The notes under the pieces were generated by a model. That model ran no database searches and was not told the DNA's origin. It saw only the letters and a list, made by a program, of their open reading frames with translations. A DNA stretch of 64,000 bases from Methylococcales symbiont of Hymedesmia sp. n. MRB-2018 (GTDB taxonomy: Bacteria; Pseudomonadota; Gammaproteobacteria; Methylococcales; Methylomonadaceae), in the NCBI GenBank assembly GCA_003666385.1, contig QPIN01000063.1:124001-188000 (forward strand), read 5' to 3'. The position numbers and the translations under genes are program-made. Of the stretch, positions 8,865 to 19,849 are shown piece by piece. Position 1 is the first letter of the stretch. Every line of letters starts with the position of its first letter.

Positions 8865-9188
8865 ATGACTTTTGTCGTTACAGAAAACTGTATTAAGTGT
8901 AAATTTACAGATTGTGTTGATGTCTGCCCAGTAGACTGCTTTCACGAAGGCCCTAACTTTCTAGTAATTAATCCTGATGAATGTATTGATTGTACCTTGT
9001 GCGAACCTGAATGCCCCGCAGAAGCAATTTTTGCAGAAGATGAACTACCACAGGATCAAGAACATTTTATTGCCTTAAATGCTGAGCTAGCAACCGCGTG
9101 GCCCACTATCACCGAAGTAAAGGATCCTTTGGAAGATGCTGAAGAATGGAACGGAAAAGCAGGAAAAATAGAATTTTTAGAAAAATAA
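8865..9188 (+). CDS. fdxA: Seven-iron ferredoxin (3Fe-4S plus 4Fe-4S), FdxA type
   Basis: A low-potential electron carrier of 107 residues, the same length class as Azotobacter vinelandii ferredoxin I. Cysteines fall at 9, 12, 17, 21, 25, 40, 43, 46 and 50. Counting the initiator Met, 9/17/50 match the 3Fe-4S ligands and 21/40/43/46 the 4Fe-4S ligands of the Azotobacter protein. The C-terminal extension after residue 58 (Glu/Asp-rich, containing [14 protein letters not shown]) is also typical. It is monocistronic, and the partner oxidoreductase is not evident from context. Confidence 0.93.
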   Translation: MTFVVTENCIKCKFTDCVDVCPVDCFHEGPNFLVINPDECIDCTLCEPECPAEAIFAEDELPQDQEHFIALNAELATAWPTITEVKDPLEDAEEWNGKAGKIEFLEK

Positions 9189-9278
9189 TGTAATTTTTAA
9201 CTTTCGTATATACAGATTGTTTTCATGCCTTTCTGATCCCATAAAAACACTTGTTCAAATAATTAATTTTATTTAAAA

Positions 9279-9310
9279 AAACAGAGTAATGCAACAAAAC
9301 CGCTCTGTTT
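9279..9310. terminator. Weak hairpin after fdxA
   Basis: Arms AAACAGAG (9279-9286) and CTCTGTTT (9303-9310) are exact complements around a 16-nt loop, about 90 nt after the fdxA stop. The stem is short and the loop long, so it is only a possible terminator. Confidence 0.35.
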
Positions 9311-9409
9311 ACTTGGAATAAAATACCAGCTAACCGCAAAAAAACTCAAACTATTTTAGTGGAATCATATTACAAAATATGATGTATGCTGACTATTTTC
9401 AATTATTAC

Positions 9410-9449
9410 AAGCATAAAAAAACTGGCTAATGCCAGTTTTTTTATGCTT
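9410..9449. terminator. Perfect 18-bp terminator hairpin ending the ribosomal block
   Basis: Arms 9410-9427 and 9432-9449 are exact reverse complements around the 4-nt loop TAAT. The stem has a GC top (CTGGC/GCCAG) and a run of seven A/T pairs at the base, so either strand ends in a U-tract. It lies 10 nt after the rplQ stop on the minus strand and would end the long ribosomal transcript; for plus-strand transcription it backs up fdxA. Confidence 0.85.
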
Positions 9450-9459
9450 GTATAGTAAT

Positions 9460-9843
9460 CTATTCTTCTTCTACTGGCTCTGGCTCTGGCCTGTCAACCA
9501 ATTCTACATATGCCATCGGTGCAACATCGCCCGTCCTAAAACCACACTTCATAATTCTGACATAACCACCAAGACGATTTTGATATCGTGGACCTAATTC
9601 ATTAAATAATTTACTAACTACCTGCCTATCACGTAATTTTGCAAATACTATACGTCTTTTAGCAACTGAATCATTCTTAGATAAAGTAATCAAAGGTTCA
9701 GCAAAACCACGCAATTCTTTGGCTTTGGGTAAAGTAGTTTTTATCAGTTCATGCTTAAATAGTGATACTGCCATATTGCTAAACATTGCTTTGCGATGAC
9801 TGCTATTACGATTAAGTTGTCTACCCGTCTTACGATGTCTCAT
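9460..9843 (-). CDS. rplQ: 50S ribosomal protein L17
   Basis: bL17 of the large subunit, near the exit tunnel. The N-terminus ([23 protein letters not shown]) is the conserved signature. Length 127 equals the E. coli protein, with an acidic EPEPVEEE tail. It is the last gene of the alpha operon, 17 nt after rpoA and directly before the 18-bp hairpin terminator. Confidence 0.98.
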   Translation of the reverse strand: MRHRKTGRQLNRNSSHRKAMFSNMAVSLFKHELIKTTLPKAKELRGFAEPLITLSKNDSVAKRRIVFAKLRDRQVVSKLFNELGPRYQNRLGGYVRIMKCGFRTGDVAPMAYVELVDRPEPEPVEEE

Positions 9844-9860
9844 TTCTTATAAACCTTGTA

Positions 9861-10868
9861 TTAGTGTTCTGCTTGACTTTGGTCAATTAAGTTCTCAGGA
9901 GGCCAGTTTTCCAATCGCATTCCTAAAGACAATCCTTTTAAAGCAAGTATATCTTTAATCTCAGTCAATGATTTTTTACCAAGATTAGGCGTTTTTAACA
10001 ACTCTACTTCAGTACGCTGAATCAAATCACCAATATAAAATATATTTTCAGCTTTTAAACAATTAGCTGAACGCACAGTCAATTCCAAATCATCTACTGG
10101 TCTGAGCAGAATAGGATCAAACTCTGGTTCATCTGGGACAACTTCTTCTTCCAGTTGCTCTTGTACTTTCTCAAAATCTACAAACACAGATAATTGATCA
10201 TGCAAAATAGTTGCTGCTAATTTAATTGTTTCCTCTGGATCAACTGTGCCATTAGTTTCCAGCTCAATAATTAATTTATCCAGATTGGTACGCTGATCAA
10301 CACGAGTGCTTTCTACTTTATAAGCCACCTTATTAATAGGACTAAAAGCCGCATCTATTAACAAAACACCCACTGCAAGATTAGCATTCATTTCTTTTCT
10401 AACATTAGCAGGAACATAACCTCTATTACGCTCTATTTTGAGTTTAATATTTAAACTACCTGCATCCGTAAGATTTGCTATAACCATCTCAGGATTAAGA
10501 ATTTCAACGTCATGAGTTAATAGTATATCAGCAGCGGTAACAACACCCGCACCACTTTTGGATAATGATAATTCAATTTCGTCTTTGTCATGTAAAACAA
10601 TGGCTAGCTGTTTCAAATTCAATAGGATGTCTATTACATCCTCATGAACACCATCAATTGTTGTGTACTCATGCTGAACACCTTCAATCTCAACTTCTGT
10701 AACAGCACAGCCAGGTATAGAAGAAAGCATGACTCTTCTTAGAGCGTTGCCTAAAGAATGTCCATAACCTCTCTCTAAAGGTTCAATAACAATTCTTGAG
10801 TGATTAATATTATGACTGACAACTTCAACCAATTTTGGTTTTAGCAAACCAGCAATAGAATTCTGCAT
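9861..10868 (-). CDS. rpoA: RNA polymerase alpha subunit
   Basis: The alpha subunit seeds polymerase assembly through its N-terminal domain (about 1-230) and contacts UP elements and activators through the C-terminal domain (about 250-325). Both are present: [23 protein letters not shown] near residue 30 in the dimerisation region, and the CTD helices around [21 protein letters not shown]. Length 335 against about 329 in E. coli. The order rpsM-rpsK-rpsD-rpoA-rplQ is the classical alpha operon. Confidence 0.98.
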   Translation of the reverse strand: MQNSIAGLLKPKLVEVVSHNINHSRIVIEPLERGYGHSLGNALRRVMLSSIPGCAVTEVEIEGVQHEYTTIDGVHEDVIDILLNLKQLAIVLHDKDEIELSLSKSGAGVVTAADILLTHDVEILNPEMVIANLTDAGSLNIKLKIERNRGYVPANVRKEMNANLAVGVLLIDAAFSPINKVAYKVESTRVDQRTNLDKLIIELETNGTVDPEETIKLAATILHDQLSVFVDFEKVQEQLEEEVVPDEPEFDPILLRPVDDLELTVRSANCLKAENIFYIGDLIQRTEVELLKTPNLGKKSLTEIKDILALKGLSLGMRLENWPPENLIDQSQAEH

Positions 10869-10888
10869 ATTTTTTTCTCTTATAAGAA

Positions 10889-11509
10889 TTATTTAGAATA
10901 AAGCTCTACAACTAATTGCTCATTCATATCGGCACCCAAATCAGCTCGCTCAGGGAGTGACTTAAATGTACCACTCATGTCTTTTTGACTGACTTCAACC
11001 CACGTTGGAAATCCATATTGCTCCGTGACAGATAGAGAATCAACAATTCTTTGTTGTTTTTTAGACTTTTCTCTAATTTTAATTTCATCGCCAACTGAAA
11101 TTTGAAATGAAGGAATATTGGTAATTTGATCGTTTACAACAATTGATTTATGAGAAACCAATTGACGTGCTTCTGCTCTTGTAGAGGCATAACCCATTCT
11201 ATAAACGACATTGTCAAGTCTAGATTCTAAGAGGTTCAATAAATTTACACCTGTCGCACCCTTTTTAAGATCAGCAGTTTTATAGTAATTTCTAAACTGC
11301 TTCTCTAAAATCCCGTATATTCTACGAATTCTTTGTTTTGCACGTAACTGTAGTGCGTAATCAGAGTTTCTAGTACGTGCAGTTCCGTGCTGTCCAGGTC
11401 TTTGTTCAAGCTTACACTTTCCTTCTAGAGACTTTCCTCTGCTTTTTAGAAAAAGATCAGTGCCTTCTCTACGACTTAATTTACAAGTTGGGCCAAGATA
11501 TCTTGCCAT
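10889..11509 (-). CDS. rpsD: 30S ribosomal protein S4
   Basis: uS4, a primary 16S rRNA binder at the 5' domain and in E. coli the translational repressor of the alpha operon. It opens [20 protein letters not shown], and the S4 RNA-binding domain follows around [20 protein letters not shown] and [10 protein letters not shown]. 206 residues, as in E. coli. It starts 18 nt after rpsK. No alpha-operon-like pseudoknot was worked out in the rpsM leader, so autogenous control is only inferred from the family. Confidence 0.98.
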   Translation of the reverse strand: MARYLGPTCKLSRREGTDLFLKSRGKSLEGKCKLEQRPGQHGTARTRNSDYALQLRAKQRIRRIYGILEKQFRNYYKTADLKKGATGVNLLNLLESRLDNVVYRMGYASTRAEARQLVSHKSIVVNDQITNIPSFQISVGDEIKIREKSKKQQRIVDSLSVTEQYGFPTWVEVSQKDMSGTFKSLPERADLGADMNEQLVVELYSK

Positions 11510-11527
11510 TTATCTACTCCAGTATTT

Positions 11528-11914
11528 TTAAACGCGGCGTTTTTTGGGTGGTCGACAGCCATTATGAGGAATAGGCGTTACATCAACAATATTTGTTATT
11601 TTAAAACCTAAGTTATTCAAAGACCTCACCGCAGATTCACGACCTGGCCCAGGACCTTTAATCATAACATCTAGGTTTTTCATACCATACTCCAAGGCGA
11701 CGGCGCCAGCTTTCTCAGCAGCAACTTGTGCAGCAAAAGGAGTGCTTTTACGCGAGCCTCTAAAACCCGAACCACCAGCTGTAGCCCATGAAAGAGCATT
11801 TCCTTTACGATCACTTATTGTCACTATCGTATTATTGAATGATGCGTGGACATGAGCTATACCGTCAGCTACTTCTTTTTTTATCCGTTTTTTTGTACGT
11901 TTTTGAGTTGCCAT
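11528..11914 (-). CDS. rpsK: 30S ribosomal protein S11
   Basis: uS11, which sits on the platform of the small subunit near the Shine-Dalgarno helix. It shows the invariant stretches [22 protein letters not shown] and [18 protein letters not shown], with C-terminal [16 protein letters not shown]. Length 128. It starts 28 nt after rpsM within the alpha operon. Confidence 0.98.
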   Translation of the reverse strand: MATQKRTKKRIKKEVADGIAHVHASFNNTIVTISDRKGNALSWATAGGSGFRGSRKSTPFAAQVAAEKAGAVALEYGMKNLDVMIKGPGPGRESAVRSLNNLGFKITNIVDVTPIPHNGCRPPKKRRV

Positions 11915-11942
11915 ATTTATTCTGTCTTATACAAAAAGTTTC

Positions 11943-12299
11943 TTATTTTCTAATAGGTTTACGTGGACCTTTACGTGTACGCGCATTTGTTCGAGTACGC
12001 TGGCCTCTTAGAGGCAAGCCACGACGATGTCTAATTCCGCGATAACACCCTAAATCCATAAGTCGTTTGATATTCATCGAAACTTCACGACGAAGATCAC
12101 CTTCCACGCTCATCGCGGAAATCACCTTACGAATTGACTCCAACTGTTCTTCAGAAAGTTCTTTAATTTTGATCGCTGGTTCAATATTGACTTGCTGACA
12201 AATCTCTTTAGCCGTTACACGACCGATACCATAAATTGCAGTTAACGCGATTTCTGCGTGTTTATGGTCTGCTACATTAATTCCGGCAATACGTGCCAT
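11943..12299 (-). CDS. rpsM: 30S ribosomal protein S13
   Basis: uS13 in the head of the small subunit, contacting P-site tRNA and bridging to L5. The N-terminal [20 protein letters not shown] and basic C-terminal [20 protein letters not shown] are diagnostic; 118 residues. First gene of the alpha operon, 76 nt after rpmJ. The gap is the expected site of the alpha leader but shows no structure I can assign. Confidence 0.98.
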   Translation of the reverse strand: MARIAGINVADHKHAEIALTAIYGIGRVTAKEICQQVNIEPAIKIKELSEEQLESIRKVISAMSVEGDLRREVSMNIKRLMDLGCYRGIRHRRGLPLRGQRTRTNARTRKGPRKPIRK

Positions 12300-12375
12300 C
12301 TAGATACTCCTACCACAGTATTCCAAAGTTAAACGCGAGACTATAGCATTACTAGCCACTTTGCGCAATAAAAAT

Positions 12376-12489
12376 TTACCCTTGACGTTGCTTATGTCGT
12401 CCATCTTTACAAATGACACGCAACACACTATTTCTTTTTATAATTTTGCAATTTCTACAAATTTTCTTTACAGATGCGCGAACTTTCAC
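12376..12489 (-). CDS. rpmJ: 50S ribosomal protein L36 (zinc-binding form), GTG start
   Basis: Read directly on the minus strand: a GTG at 12489 followed by [19 protein letters not shown] and [17 protein letters not shown], stop TAA at 12376; 37 residues. Cys11, Cys14, Cys27 and His32 form the zinc site of the C+ type. An AAAGAGG ribosome binding site lies just upstream of the GTG. The gene fills the expected slot between secY and rpsM at the end of the spc operon, and is easily missed because of its length and start codon. Confidence 0.95.
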   Translation of the reverse strand: MKVRASVKKICRNCKIIKRNSVLRVICKDGRHKQRQG

Positions 12490-12510
12490 GTCGTACCTCT
12501 TTTCTTTAGG

Positions 12511-13833
12511 TTATTTTTTTAAATTAGCCTTTTTCATAAGACCATCATATTGTTGCGACATCATATGTGTTTGTAATTGAGATATAAAATCCATCACTAC
12601 AACAACAATGATAAGCAGAGACGTACCACCAAAGTAGAAAGGAACATTCCAATACACAATAAGAAACTCTGGTAATAAACATACCAGTGTAATGTAGAAT
12701 GCACCAACCAAGGTTAAACGCGTCATTACCTTATCAATATATGCCGATGTTTGCACGCCTGGCCTAATTCCTGGTAAAAAAGCACCTGATCTTTTTAAAT
12801 TATCTGCTGTGTCTTTTGAATTAAAAACCAGTGCAGTATAAAAGAAACAGAAAAAGATAATAGCCGTTGCATAAAACATCACATATATTGGCTGACCTGG
12901 CGATAGCATAGTCGATACATCTTGCAACCAGCCAAATCCTTCATTCCCGCTAAACCATCCTGCTATTGTCGAGGGAAACAAAATAATACTCGATGCAAAA
13001 ATAGGAGGAATTACACCCGCCATATTCAATTTCAAAGGCAAAAAACTACTTTGCCCTGCCATCATTTTCTTCCCTTGTTGACGTTTCGGATAATTGATAA
13101 TAACCCGACGCTGCCCTCTCTCAACAAAAACAACTAATGCCGTCACTGCAATAGCAAGCAGAAACAACAATATAATAAACGCACCATTCATTTCCCCATT
13201 TCTAGCCAATTCTAATGTTCCACCAATTGCAGAAGGAAGTCCCGAAACAATACCTGCAAAGATAATCAGTGAGATACCATTACCAATACCTCTTTCAGTT
13301 ACTTGTTCGCCTAGCCACATTAAAAATATTGTTCCAGTAACCAATGTTATGGCAGTTATTACAACAAAGCTCATACCAGGGTTGATAACGACACCTAGAC
13401 CACCTGCAGTCTGGTTTTGAAGTGCCATCGATATACCAATAGCCTGAAATGTTGCCAAAACAACTGTACCGTAGCGGGTATATTGTGAAATCTTTCTTCT
13501 GCCTGACTCGCCTTCCTTCTTCATTTGCTCCATCGCAGGAATAACCACTGTAGTTAATTGCATAATGATGGACGCTGAAATATATGGCATTATACCTAAA
13601 GCAAACAAGCTTAAACGCATTAAGGCTCCACCCGAAAACATGTTAAACATGTCTAGAATTGTTCCGCTTTGCTGCTCAAACATTGCAGCCAAAGCTTTAG
13701 GATCAATTCCTGGAACTGGGATATGCGCCCCAACTCTATAAACAAAAAAAGCACCCAGTACAAAAAATAATCTGGATCTTAGTTCTGAATAATTATCTAA
13801 TTTACTCGCCATTTCAGCTCTTGAAGTACTCAC
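12511..13833 (-). CDS. secY: Preprotein translocase channel subunit SecY
   Basis: The ten-helix pore of the Sec translocon, exporting unfolded proteins with SecE and SecG. Seen: [20 protein letters not shown] (TM1 into the plug), [33 protein letters not shown], and the conserved cytoplasmic segment [13 protein letters not shown]. 440 residues against 443 in E. coli. It begins on the base directly after the rplO stop, indicating translational coupling in the spc operon. Confidence 0.98.
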   Translation of the reverse strand: MSTSRAEMASKLDNYSELRSRLFFVLGAFFVYRVGAHIPVPGIDPKALAAMFEQQSGTILDMFNMFSGGALMRLSLFALGIMPYISASIIMQLTTVVIPAMEQMKKEGESGRRKISQYTRYGTVVLATFQAIGISMALQNQTAGGLGVVINPGMSFVVITAITLVTGTIFLMWLGEQVTERGIGNGISLIIFAGIVSGLPSAIGGTLELARNGEMNGAFIILLFLLAIAVTALVVFVERGQRRVIINYPKRQQGKKMMAGQSSFLPLKLNMAGVIPPIFASSIILFPSTIAGWFSGNEGFGWLQDVSTMLSPGQPIYVMFYATAIIFFCFFYTALVFNSKDTADNLKRSGAFLPGIRPGVQTSAYIDKVMTRLTLVGAFYITLVCLLPEFLIVYWNVPFYFGGTSLLIIVVVVMDFISQLQTHMMSQQYDGLMKKANLKK

Positions 13834-14268
13834 TTACTCCTCTACCTTGCCACCAGCAGCCTCTATAGATGCCTTTGCTCCAGCCGTCACATTTAATCCT
13901 TTTACAACAATGGATTTGCTAATTTCACCCGATTTAATGATCTTTACTTTCTTAGTGAGTGCAGGAATCAGATTGAAAGAAACCAAGGTCTTCAAATCCA
14001 CAACTTCTGCTTCTAATGAACTAACTTCGTACAATGTTACTTCAGCAGAATATTTTTTTATACGTGAAGTAAACCCTAATTTTGGCAATCTGCGTTGCAA
14101 GGGCATTTGACCGCCTTCAAATCCTACTTTATGAAATCCACCACTACGTGATTTCTGACCTTTATGACCTCTTCCACAAGTTTTTCCTAAAGTTGAACCG
14201 ATTCCACGCCCAACTCTTTTAGATTTTTTGCGAGATCCATTCGCAGCTCGAATAGTATTTAAATACAT
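13834..14268 (-). CDS. rplO: 50S ribosomal protein L15
   Basis: uL15, a late-assembly protein of the large subunit. The glycine/arginine-rich N-terminus ([30 protein letters not shown] region) and [18 protein letters not shown] are family hallmarks; 144 residues. Its start overlaps the rpmD stop by one base, so translation is probably coupled. Confidence 0.98.
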   Translation of the reverse strand: MYLNTIRAANGSRKKSKRVGRGIGSTLGKTCGRGHKGQKSRSGGFHKVGFEGGQMPLQRRLPKLGFTSRIKKYSAEVTLYEVSSLEAEVVDLKTLVSFNLIPALTKKVKIIKSGEISKSIVVKGLNVTAGAKASIEAAGGKVEE

Positions 14269-14453
14269 TAGACTTCCTTAACCATCACCATATAAGAAAT
14301 TTTATTGATCATGCCTCTGTTTTCTGGCGTATCAATAACCTCAACTGTTTGTCGTATTTTACGTAAACCTAACCCTTTCAAGCAGGCTTGGTGACTTTTC
14401 AATCGACCAATTTTACTTTTTGTCATCGTCACACTTAGTTTTTTATCAGCCAT
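14268..14453 (-). CDS. rpmD: 50S ribosomal protein L30
   Basis: uL30, a small large-subunit protein (about 60 residues). I chose the ATG at 14453 ([17 protein letters not shown]), giving 61 residues and a start 4 nt after the rpsE stop; a tandem ATG at 14456 is possible. An open frame extends further upstream inside rpsE, but the family has no such extension. Conserved core: [21 protein letters not shown]. Confidence 0.95.
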   Translation of the reverse strand: MADKKLSVTMTKSKIGRLKSHQACLKGLGLRKIRQTVEVIDTPENRGMINKISYMVMVKEV

Positions 14454-14457
14454 CATG

Positions 14458-14970
14458 CTATCCAGTAATTTGCTCAACCGTTAGTCCGCGTTTTGCAGCA
14501 ATCTGTTTTGCATTTTGCATTTCAGTTAAACCTTTAATAGTTGCTCTAACAACATTTATAGGGTTATTAGTTCCAATACATTTTGCTAGTACATTGTGCA
14601 CACCGACAACTTCAAAAACTGCTCGCATTGCACCACCAGCAATAACACCTGTACCTTCAGAGGCAGGTTGCATATATACTTTTGCAGCACCCGTTTCTCC
14701 CGTTACTGTATATTGCAAAGTCCCTTCCTTCAATTGGACTTTTCGCATATTTTTTCTTGCTTGCTCAAGTGATTTTTGAATTGCAATAGGCACTTCTCGT
14801 GCTTTACTAACGCCATAGCCAACACGACCCTGACCATCACCTACTACTGTTAACGCAGCAAACCCAAAAACTCGTCCGCCTTTAACTACTTTTGCGACAC
14901 GACGTACTGAAACCAATTTTTCCTGCAAACCATCTGCACTTGCTTGACCTTGAGGTCCTGATGTAGCCAT
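14458..14970 (-). CDS. rpsE: 30S ribosomal protein S5
   Basis: uS5, involved in decoding fidelity and in the mRNA-entry helicase site. The double-stranded-RNA-binding-like N-terminal domain contains [20 protein letters not shown], and the C-terminal domain [20 protein letters not shown]. 170 residues, slightly longer at the N-terminus than E. coli (167). It starts 9 nt after rplR. Confidence 0.98.
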   Translation of the reverse strand: MATSGPQGQASADGLQEKLVSVRRVAKVVKGGRVFGFAALTVVGDGQGRVGYGVSKAREVPIAIQKSLEQARKNMRKVQLKEGTLQYTVTGETGAAKVYMQPASEGTGVIAGGAMRAVFEVVGVHNVLAKCIGTNNPINVVRATIKGLTEMQNAKQIAAKRGLTVEQITG

Positions 14971-14979
14971 TATATACTC

Positions 14980-15333
14980 CTAGAACTTCAATCCAGCTTC
15001 GCGTGCAGCATCTGCTAATGCCTTAACACGACCGTGATATTTAAAACCTGAACGATCAAAAGCAACCTGAGTTATGCCTGCCTCTAATGCTCTTTTAGCA
15101 ATGGCGCTTCCAATTGCAGTTGCAGCATCAGCATTACCTGTACCTTTAAGAGATGCTTTGATATCTGTTTCCAATGTAGATGCACTTGCAATTGTTGCAG
15201 TACCATCATTACTCATCACTTGTGCATATATATGCTGTGATGTTTTGTGGACAGTTAATCTATTCGCACCTAATTGCTTAATCTTACAGCGTTGTCTTAG
15301 GGCTCTTTTTAATCGAGATACCTTCTTATCCAT
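14980..15333 (-). CDS. rplR: 50S ribosomal protein L18
   Basis: uL18, a 5S rRNA-binding protein of the central protuberance. 117 residues with a basic N-terminus ([20 protein letters not shown]) and the conserved end [26 protein letters not shown]. It starts 9 nt after rplF in the spc operon. Confidence 0.98.
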   Translation of the reverse strand: MDKKVSRLKRALRQRCKIKQLGANRLTVHKTSQHIYAQVMSNDGTATIASASTLETDIKASLKGTGNADAATAIGSAIAKRALEAGITQVAFDRSGFKYHGRVKALADAAREAGLKF

Positions 15334-15342
15334 TATCTTAAC

Positions 15343-15876
15343 CTATTTTTTCTTGGCTGCTTTTCTTGCGACATACTCATCAGTATACCTAACACCTTTA
15401 CCTTTATAAGGCTCAGGTGGACGAAAAGCTCTAATTTCAGAGGCAACTTGACCGACTTGTTGCTTATCACTTCCTTTAACAACTAGTTCAGTTTGGCTGA
15501 TTGCTTCAACAGTAATTCCGTCAGGTATACGATACTCAATTGGATTTGAAAACCCTAAAGACAAAGTCAGCAAACTACCCTTAACTTGTGCCCTGTAACC
15601 TACTCCGATCAATGTTAATTTCTTGTCGAAACCTTTAGTAACACCTGTAATCATATTAAAGATAGATGCTCTTGCTGTACCTGCTTGGGAGTTTGCTTTT
15701 TTTACTGCACTATCCCATTGCACCTGAATCACATTATCGTTAATTTCAATATTAACATCGGTGTGAATTTTATAAGATAACTGACCTGCTTTTCCTTTAA
15801 CAGACAAGTCATTTCCGCTTATCTTTACATCGACACCTGCTGGGATTGATACTGGTTTTTTTGCTACTCTAGACAT
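15343..15876 (-). CDS. rplF: 50S ribosomal protein L6
   Basis: uL6, near the GTPase centre, built of two repeated domains. 177 residues. The domain-2 signature PEPYKGKGVRYTDEYVARK near the C-terminus matches the family. It starts 13 nt after rpsH. Confidence 0.98.
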   Translation of the reverse strand: MSRVAKKPVSIPAGVDVKISGNDLSVKGKAGQLSYKIHTDVNIEINDNVIQVQWDSAVKKANSQAGTARASIFNMITGVTKGFDKKLTLIGVGYRAQVKGSLLTLSLGFSNPIEYRIPDGITVEAISQTELVVKGSDKQQVGQVASEIRAFRPPEPYKGKGVRYTDEYVARKAAKKK

Positions 15877-15889
15877 ATTTAGTCACTCC

Positions 15890-16285
15890 TTAACAAACAG
15901 TGCAAATAACTTCGCCGCCATGCCCAATTGCACGAGCTGCACGATCTGTCATTACACCATTAGAAGTTGAAACTACAGCAATACCCAGTCCAGCCAGAAC
16001 TTTTGGGAGCTCATCTTTAGATTTGTAAATCCTAAGTCCAGGTCTACTAACCCTTTTGACTTTTTCAATTACTGCCACGCCCTGATAATATTTTAAATCG
16101 ATAGTCATCTCAGTATGACTATCTGTTGTCTCTGTTTTAAAGTCGGTTATATAGCCTTCATTCTTTAAAACATTAACAATTGCAATCTTCAATTTTGATG
16201 AAGGCAATTTAACACTTTTCTTACCAGCAGATTGACCATTACGTATCCGGGTCAACATATCTGCTATTGGATCACTCATACTCAT
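15890..16285 (-). CDS. rpsH: 30S ribosomal protein S8
   Basis: uS8 binds the central domain of 16S rRNA and in E. coli represses the spc operon by binding near the rplE start. The N-terminus [19 protein letters not shown] and C-terminal [20 protein letters not shown] motif are present. 131 residues from the first ATG; a second in-frame ATG two codons on gives the more usual SDPIAD start. Confidence 0.98.
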   Translation of the reverse strand: MSMSDPIADMLTRIRNGQSAGKKSVKLPSSKLKIAIVNVLKNEGYITDFKTETTDSHTEMTIDLKYYQGVAVIEKVKRVSRPGLRIYKSKDELPKVLAGLGIAVVSTSNGVMTDRAARAIGHGGEVICTVC

Positions 16286-16315
16286 TTTTAAATCTCCAAA
16301 AACTCGTTAACCTAA

Positions 16316-16621
16316 TTACCAGCTTGCTTTAGACAAACCAGGTACGTCACCACGCATCGTGGCTTCTCTTAGTTTGTTACGACCAAGACCAAATTTACGA
16401 TAAACGCCATGTGGACGTCCAGTAATTTGACAACGCTTACGACCTCTAGAAGGACTGGAGTCACGAGGTAGTTTTTGCAGTTTAATTTGAGCTGCTTCTT
16501 TATCATCCAACGAAGTTTTTGGGTCTCTAATTATTTCTTTTAAAGTCCTTCTTTTCACTTCATATTGTCCGACTAACTTGCTACGCTTATTTTCACGTGC
16601 AATCATAGATTTTTTAGCCAT
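16316..16621 (-). CDS. rpsN: 30S ribosomal protein S14 (zinc-free form)
   Basis: uS14 in the head of the small subunit. At 101 residues without CxxC pairs it is the long, zinc-independent form ([15 protein letters not shown]...[21 protein letters not shown]). This contrasts with the zinc-binding L36 in the same operon. Spacing is 12 nt to rplE upstream. Confidence 0.98.
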   Translation of the reverse strand: MAKKSMIARENKRSKLVGQYEVKRRTLKEIIRDPKTSLDDKEAAQIKLQKLPRDSSPSRGRKRCQITGRPHGVYRKFGLGRNKLREATMRGDVPGLSKASW

Positions 16622-16633
16622 TATAAACGCCCT

Positions 16634-17173
16634 TTAGTTCTTGAATGGAAAATTGAAAAGCTTCAACAACGCCAAACCTTCTTCATTGGTTCCAGCCGTT
16701 GTTGTTATAGAAATATCCATACCACGAACAGTGTCAATCTTGTCATAATCAATCTCCGGAAAGATGATTTGCTCGGTGACACCCATTGAATAATTTCCAC
16801 GCCCATCAAAGCTTTTAGGACTCATTCCTCTAAAATCACGAATTCGAGGAATTGCAATACTAATCAAACGATCTAAAAACTCATACATTTTGTCACTACG
16901 AAGAGTCACTTTACAGCCAATAGCCATATCATCACGAATTTTAAACCCAGCAATTGATTTTCTTGACAGAGTAACTACTGGTTTCTGACCTGAAATTTTT
17001 TCCATATCAGAAACGGCGGCCTGCATCACTTTTTTATCAGCAACAGCAGCACCTACACCCATATTAAGTGTTATTTTAGTCAGTTTAGGAACTTCCATCA
17101 CTGACTTATAACCAAACTGCTCTTTTAAAGCAGGTGCTATTTTTTCTTTATATTCGGTTTCTAGTCTTGCCAT
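16634..17173 (-). CDS. rplE: 50S ribosomal protein L5
   Basis: uL5 binds 5S rRNA and contacts P-site tRNA and S13. 179 residues; conserved parts include [36 protein letters not shown] and [20 protein letters not shown]. In E. coli the spc operon is regulated by S8 binding near this start; I did not identify that structure here. Confidence 0.98.
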   Translation of the reverse strand: MARLETEYKEKIAPALKEQFGYKSVMEVPKLTKITLNMGVGAAVADKKVMQAAVSDMEKISGQKPVVTLSRKSIAGFKIRDDMAIGCKVTLRSDKMYEFLDRLISIAIPRIRDFRGMSPKSFDGRGNYSMGVTEQIIFPEIDYDKIDTVRGMDISITTTAGTNEEGLALLKLFNFPFKN

Positions 17174-17186
17174 GATCCTTTATACT

Positions 17187-17501
17187 CTATGCGTCCACGA
17201 CTTCATTAGTCGATTTAAAATATCTGACTTTTTTACCGTCTTCTAAAAACCTAAAGCCCACTCGATCTGCTTTTTTCGTTTCAGGGTTATATAAACCAAC
17301 ATTTGAAATATCTATCGGCATATCTTTATCAATAATACCGCCTTGAATTCCAGCATTTGGGTTTCCTTTTTGATGCTTTTTAGCACGGTTAATCCCTTCA
17401 ACCAGCAACCTATTGCCTATTTTCTGTACGATTTTACCCTGCTTACCTTTGTCTTTTCCGACCAGCACGATAACTTCATCACCTTGTTTTAATTTTTGCA
17501 T
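17187..17501 (-). CDS. rplX: 50S ribosomal protein L24
   Basis: uL24, an assembly initiator near the exit tunnel, with the KOW motif [18 protein letters not shown] at residues about 7-24. 104 residues. It lies between rplN (11 nt) and rplE (13 nt). Confidence 0.98.
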   Translation of the reverse strand: MQKLKQGDEVIVLVGKDKGKQGKIVQKIGNRLLVEGINRAKKHQKGNPNAGIQGGIIDKDMPIDISNVGLYNPETKKADRVGFRFLEDGKKVRYFKSTNEVVDA

Positions 17502-17512
17502 CTGTAAACTCC

Positions 17513-17881
17513 TTATAATACTTCAGGGGCTAATGAAATTATTTTCATATATTTTTCCCCTCTTAATTCACGAGTTACAGGACCAAAAATACGCGTCCCA
17601 ATAGGCTGTAAACTGGCATTTAGAATAACTGCAGCATTACCGTCAAAACGAATAACAGAACCATCTGATCTACGAACACCTTTTTTGGTGCGTACAACTA
17701 ATGCGTTATAAACCTCACCTTTCTTCACTTTACCGCGAGGAATCGCGTCTTTAATACTGACTTTTATAATATCACCGATACCAGCGTATCGCCTATGCGA
17801 GCCACCTAATACTTTGATACACATGACCCTTTTTGCACCGCTATTATCAGCGATATCAAGGCTAGTTTGCATCTGAATCAT
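17513..17881 (-). CDS. rplN: 50S ribosomal protein L14
   Basis: uL14, contacting S12 and helix 44 across the subunit interface. I use the ATG at 17881 ([17 protein letters not shown]), the canonical start, giving 122 residues. An in-frame TTG two codons upstream is not needed, and a GGGAT ribosome-binding-like sequence precedes the ATG. First gene of the spc operon, 38 nt after rpsQ. Confidence 0.97.
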   Translation of the reverse strand: MIQMQTSLDIADNSGAKRVMCIKVLGGSHRRYAGIGDIIKVSIKDAIPRGKVKKGEVYNALVVRTKKGVRRSDGSVIRFDGNAAVILNASLQPIGTRIFGPVTRELRGEKYMKIISLAPEVL

Positions 17882-17919
17882 TGTCAAATCCCGAAATATA
17901 TTAGTAAATTAAATTGTTA

Positions 17920-18180
17920 TTAATCCGATCCATCTAAAACCGAGACCAATTTAAATGTTTTGTTTTTAGACATAGGCCTGCAAGATGTAATAGACACCAC
18001 ATCACCTTGTTTTGCCTGATTACTTTCATCATGCGCCATATATTTAGTTGAACGTCTGATATATTTACCATAAACTGGATGTTTAACTAAACGTTCAACT
18101 TTAACTGTTATCGATTTATCCATTTTGTCACTGACTACTTTGCCAGTTACAATGCGCAATTTTTCTTTATTTTCAGTCAT
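17920..18180 (-). CDS. rpsQ: 30S ribosomal protein S17
   Basis: uS17, an OB-fold protein binding the 5' domain of 16S rRNA. I place the start at ATG 18180 ([23 protein letters not shown]), giving 86 residues, 4 nt after the rpmC stop. A longer in-frame opening begins at a GTG within rpmC and would be unusual. The signature [20 protein letters not shown] is present. Confidence 0.96.
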   Translation of the reverse strand: MTENKEKLRIVTGKVVSDKMDKSITVKVERLVKHPVYGKYIRRSTKYMAHDESNQAKQGDVVSITSCRPMSKNKTFKLVSVLDGSD

Positions 18181-18184
18181 GCTC

Positions 18185-18376
18185 TTATACACTCACTATT
18201 TCATGTATTATTGTATGAATGCGGGCTATATCACGCCTGACCTTTTTTACTTGATCAGGCTTTGCCAATTGACCAGTGCCTTTTTGCATTCTCAAATTAA
18301 ATTGTTCACGTGACTTTTCAAGTAACAATGAATTTAATTCTTCTACTGATTTTTGACGTAATTCATTTGCATTCAT
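18185..18376 (-). CDS. rpmC: 50S ribosomal protein L29
   Basis: uL29, by the exit tunnel and part of the SRP/trigger-factor docking site. Start ATG 18376 ([15 protein letters not shown]) gives 63 residues; its A overlaps the rplP stop TGA, so the two are probably translationally coupled. The motif [15 protein letters not shown] is typical. Confidence 0.96.
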   Translation of the reverse strand: MNANELRQKSVEELNSLLLEKSREQFNLRMQKGTGQLAKPDQVKKVRRDIARIHTIIHEIVSV

Positions 18377-18789
18377 CACATTATTGTCCGTGCTACAAAA
18401 GTTGTTTTAATCGGTAATTTAGCCGCTGCTAAAGTAAACGCTTCACGTGCAAGAGTTTCAGGTACACCTTGAATCTCATACAGCATTGTGCCTGGCTTAA
18501 CTTGTGCCACCCAGAATTCAACGCTACCTTTACCTTTACCCATACGCACTTCTAAAGGTTTTTTAGTAATCGGCTTATCAGGAAAAATCCTGATCCACAT
18601 TTTTCCTGTTCTTTTAACGTGGCGTGATATTGTTCTACGTGCGGCCTCTATTTGGCGAGCAGTTATTCTACCACGACTAAGGGATTTTAATCCATACTCA
18701 CCAAAACTGACTGATGAGCCACGTACTGCAACACCGTTATTTCTGCCTTTATGTTGCTTTCTAAATTTTGTTCTTTTAGGTTGAAGCAT
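18376..18789 (-). CDS. rplP: 50S ribosomal protein L16
   Basis: uL16 contacts the A-site tRNA elbow and is needed for the peptidyl transferase centre. 137 residues. It starts [17 protein letters not shown] and contains [18 protein letters not shown] and [17 protein letters not shown]. It follows rpsC after 16 nt and overlaps the rpmC start. Confidence 0.98.
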   Translation of the reverse strand: MLQPKRTKFRKQHKGRNNGVAVRGSSVSFGEYGLKSLSRGRITARQIEAARRTISRHVKRTGKMWIRIFPDKPITKKPLEVRMGKGKGSVEFWVAQVKPGTMLYEIQGVPETLAREAFTLAAAKLPIKTTFVARTIM

Positions 18790-18805
18790 TTTATTTTTCC
18801 TTCAA

Positions 18806-19498
18806 CTATTTTTTAGTTTTTGGTTTAGCTTTTGGTTTAGTTTTTTCAGATGGCGCATTGTGCACATCCACATCGAATACCTCACCTTTAAAAATCCAGA
18901 CCTTAATGCCTATGATTCCATAAGTCGTATTCGCCTCAGCTGTACCGTAATCAATATCAGCTCGTAGCGTATGTAATGGAACACGCCCTTCACGATACCA
19001 TTCACCACGAGCTATCTCAGCTCCATTCAATCGCCCAGCAACATTAATTTTTACGCCTTCTGCACCTAATCGCATGGCGTTAGTTACTGCACGCTTCATA
19101 GCACGACGGTACATAATTCTTTTTTCCAGTTGTTGGGCAATACCTGCTGCTACTAATGTGGCATCTAATTCAGGTTTTCTAATTTCTTCAACATTGATTT
19201 TTACTGGTACGCCCATCATTTTTGAAACTTCTAATTTCAATTTATCGATATCTTCGCCTTTTTTTCCAATAACAATACCAGGACGTGCAGTATGAATAAT
19301 TATTTGTGCATTATTGGCAGGTCTGTTGATTTGAATCCTACTCACCGATGCATGTGATAATTTTTCTCTAATATAGCCACGCACTTTTAAATCTTGAAGC
19401 AAGAATACAGGATAGTTCTGACTATTCGCGTACCATCTTGAAGTCCAATCTTTGACGATACCAAGACGTATCCCAGTTGGATGTACCTTTTGACCCAT
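18806..19498 (-). CDS. rpsC: 30S ribosomal protein S3
   Basis: uS3 lines the mRNA entry channel. An N-terminal KH domain (about 40-108) includes [17 protein letters not shown]; the C-terminal domain has [31 protein letters not shown] in pieces. 230 residues, ending in a Lys/Pro-rich tail ([13 protein letters not shown]). It is preceded by rplV with 8 nt between. Confidence 0.98.
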   Translation of the reverse strand: MGQKVHPTGIRLGIVKDWTSRWYANSQNYPVFLLQDLKVRGYIREKLSHASVSRIQINRPANNAQIIIHTARPGIVIGKKGEDIDKLKLEVSKMMGVPVKINVEEIRKPELDATLVAAGIAQQLEKRIMYRRAMKRAVTNAMRLGAEGVKINVAGRLNGAEIARGEWYREGRVPLHTLRADIDYGTAEANTTYGIIGIKVWIFKGEVFDVDVHNAPSEKTKPKAKPKTKK

Positions 19499-19506
19499 TT
19501 TAACCT

Positions 19507-19842
19507 CTACTCGTATTCTGAGACTTTAACTGTTATGTGACAGGTTCTTTTAAGAATGTGATTAGCACGACCCTTAGCTCTTGCACGAACCCTTTTTAAC
19601 GTGGAACCTTCATTGATAAAAACTGTGGAAACAAATAATTCATCAATATCTGCACTTTCATTGTGTTCTGCATTTGCAATGGCTGATTCAAGTACTTTGA
19701 TCATAATTGCCGATGCCTTTTTTGTGCTGAATTTTAATGTATTCAATGCTTTATCAACAGGCAATCCACGTATTTGATCACCAACAAGTCTTGCTTTTTG
19801 TGCAGACATAGGCGCATTACTTAATTTTGCTGTAATTTCCAT
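19507..19842 (-). CDS. rplV: 50S ribosomal protein L22
   Basis: uL22, whose long hairpin lines the exit tunnel and is the classical macrolide/SecM contact. 111 residues. The hairpin region [22 protein letters not shown] is intact, with no insertion of the kind seen in macrolide-resistant mutants. Confidence 0.98.
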   Translation of the reverse strand: MEITAKLSNAPMSAQKARLVGDQIRGLPVDKALNTLKFSTKKASAIMIKVLESAIANAEHNESADIDELFVSTVFINEGSTLKRVRARAKGRANHILKRTCHITVKVSEYE

Positions 19843-19849
19843 CTATAAT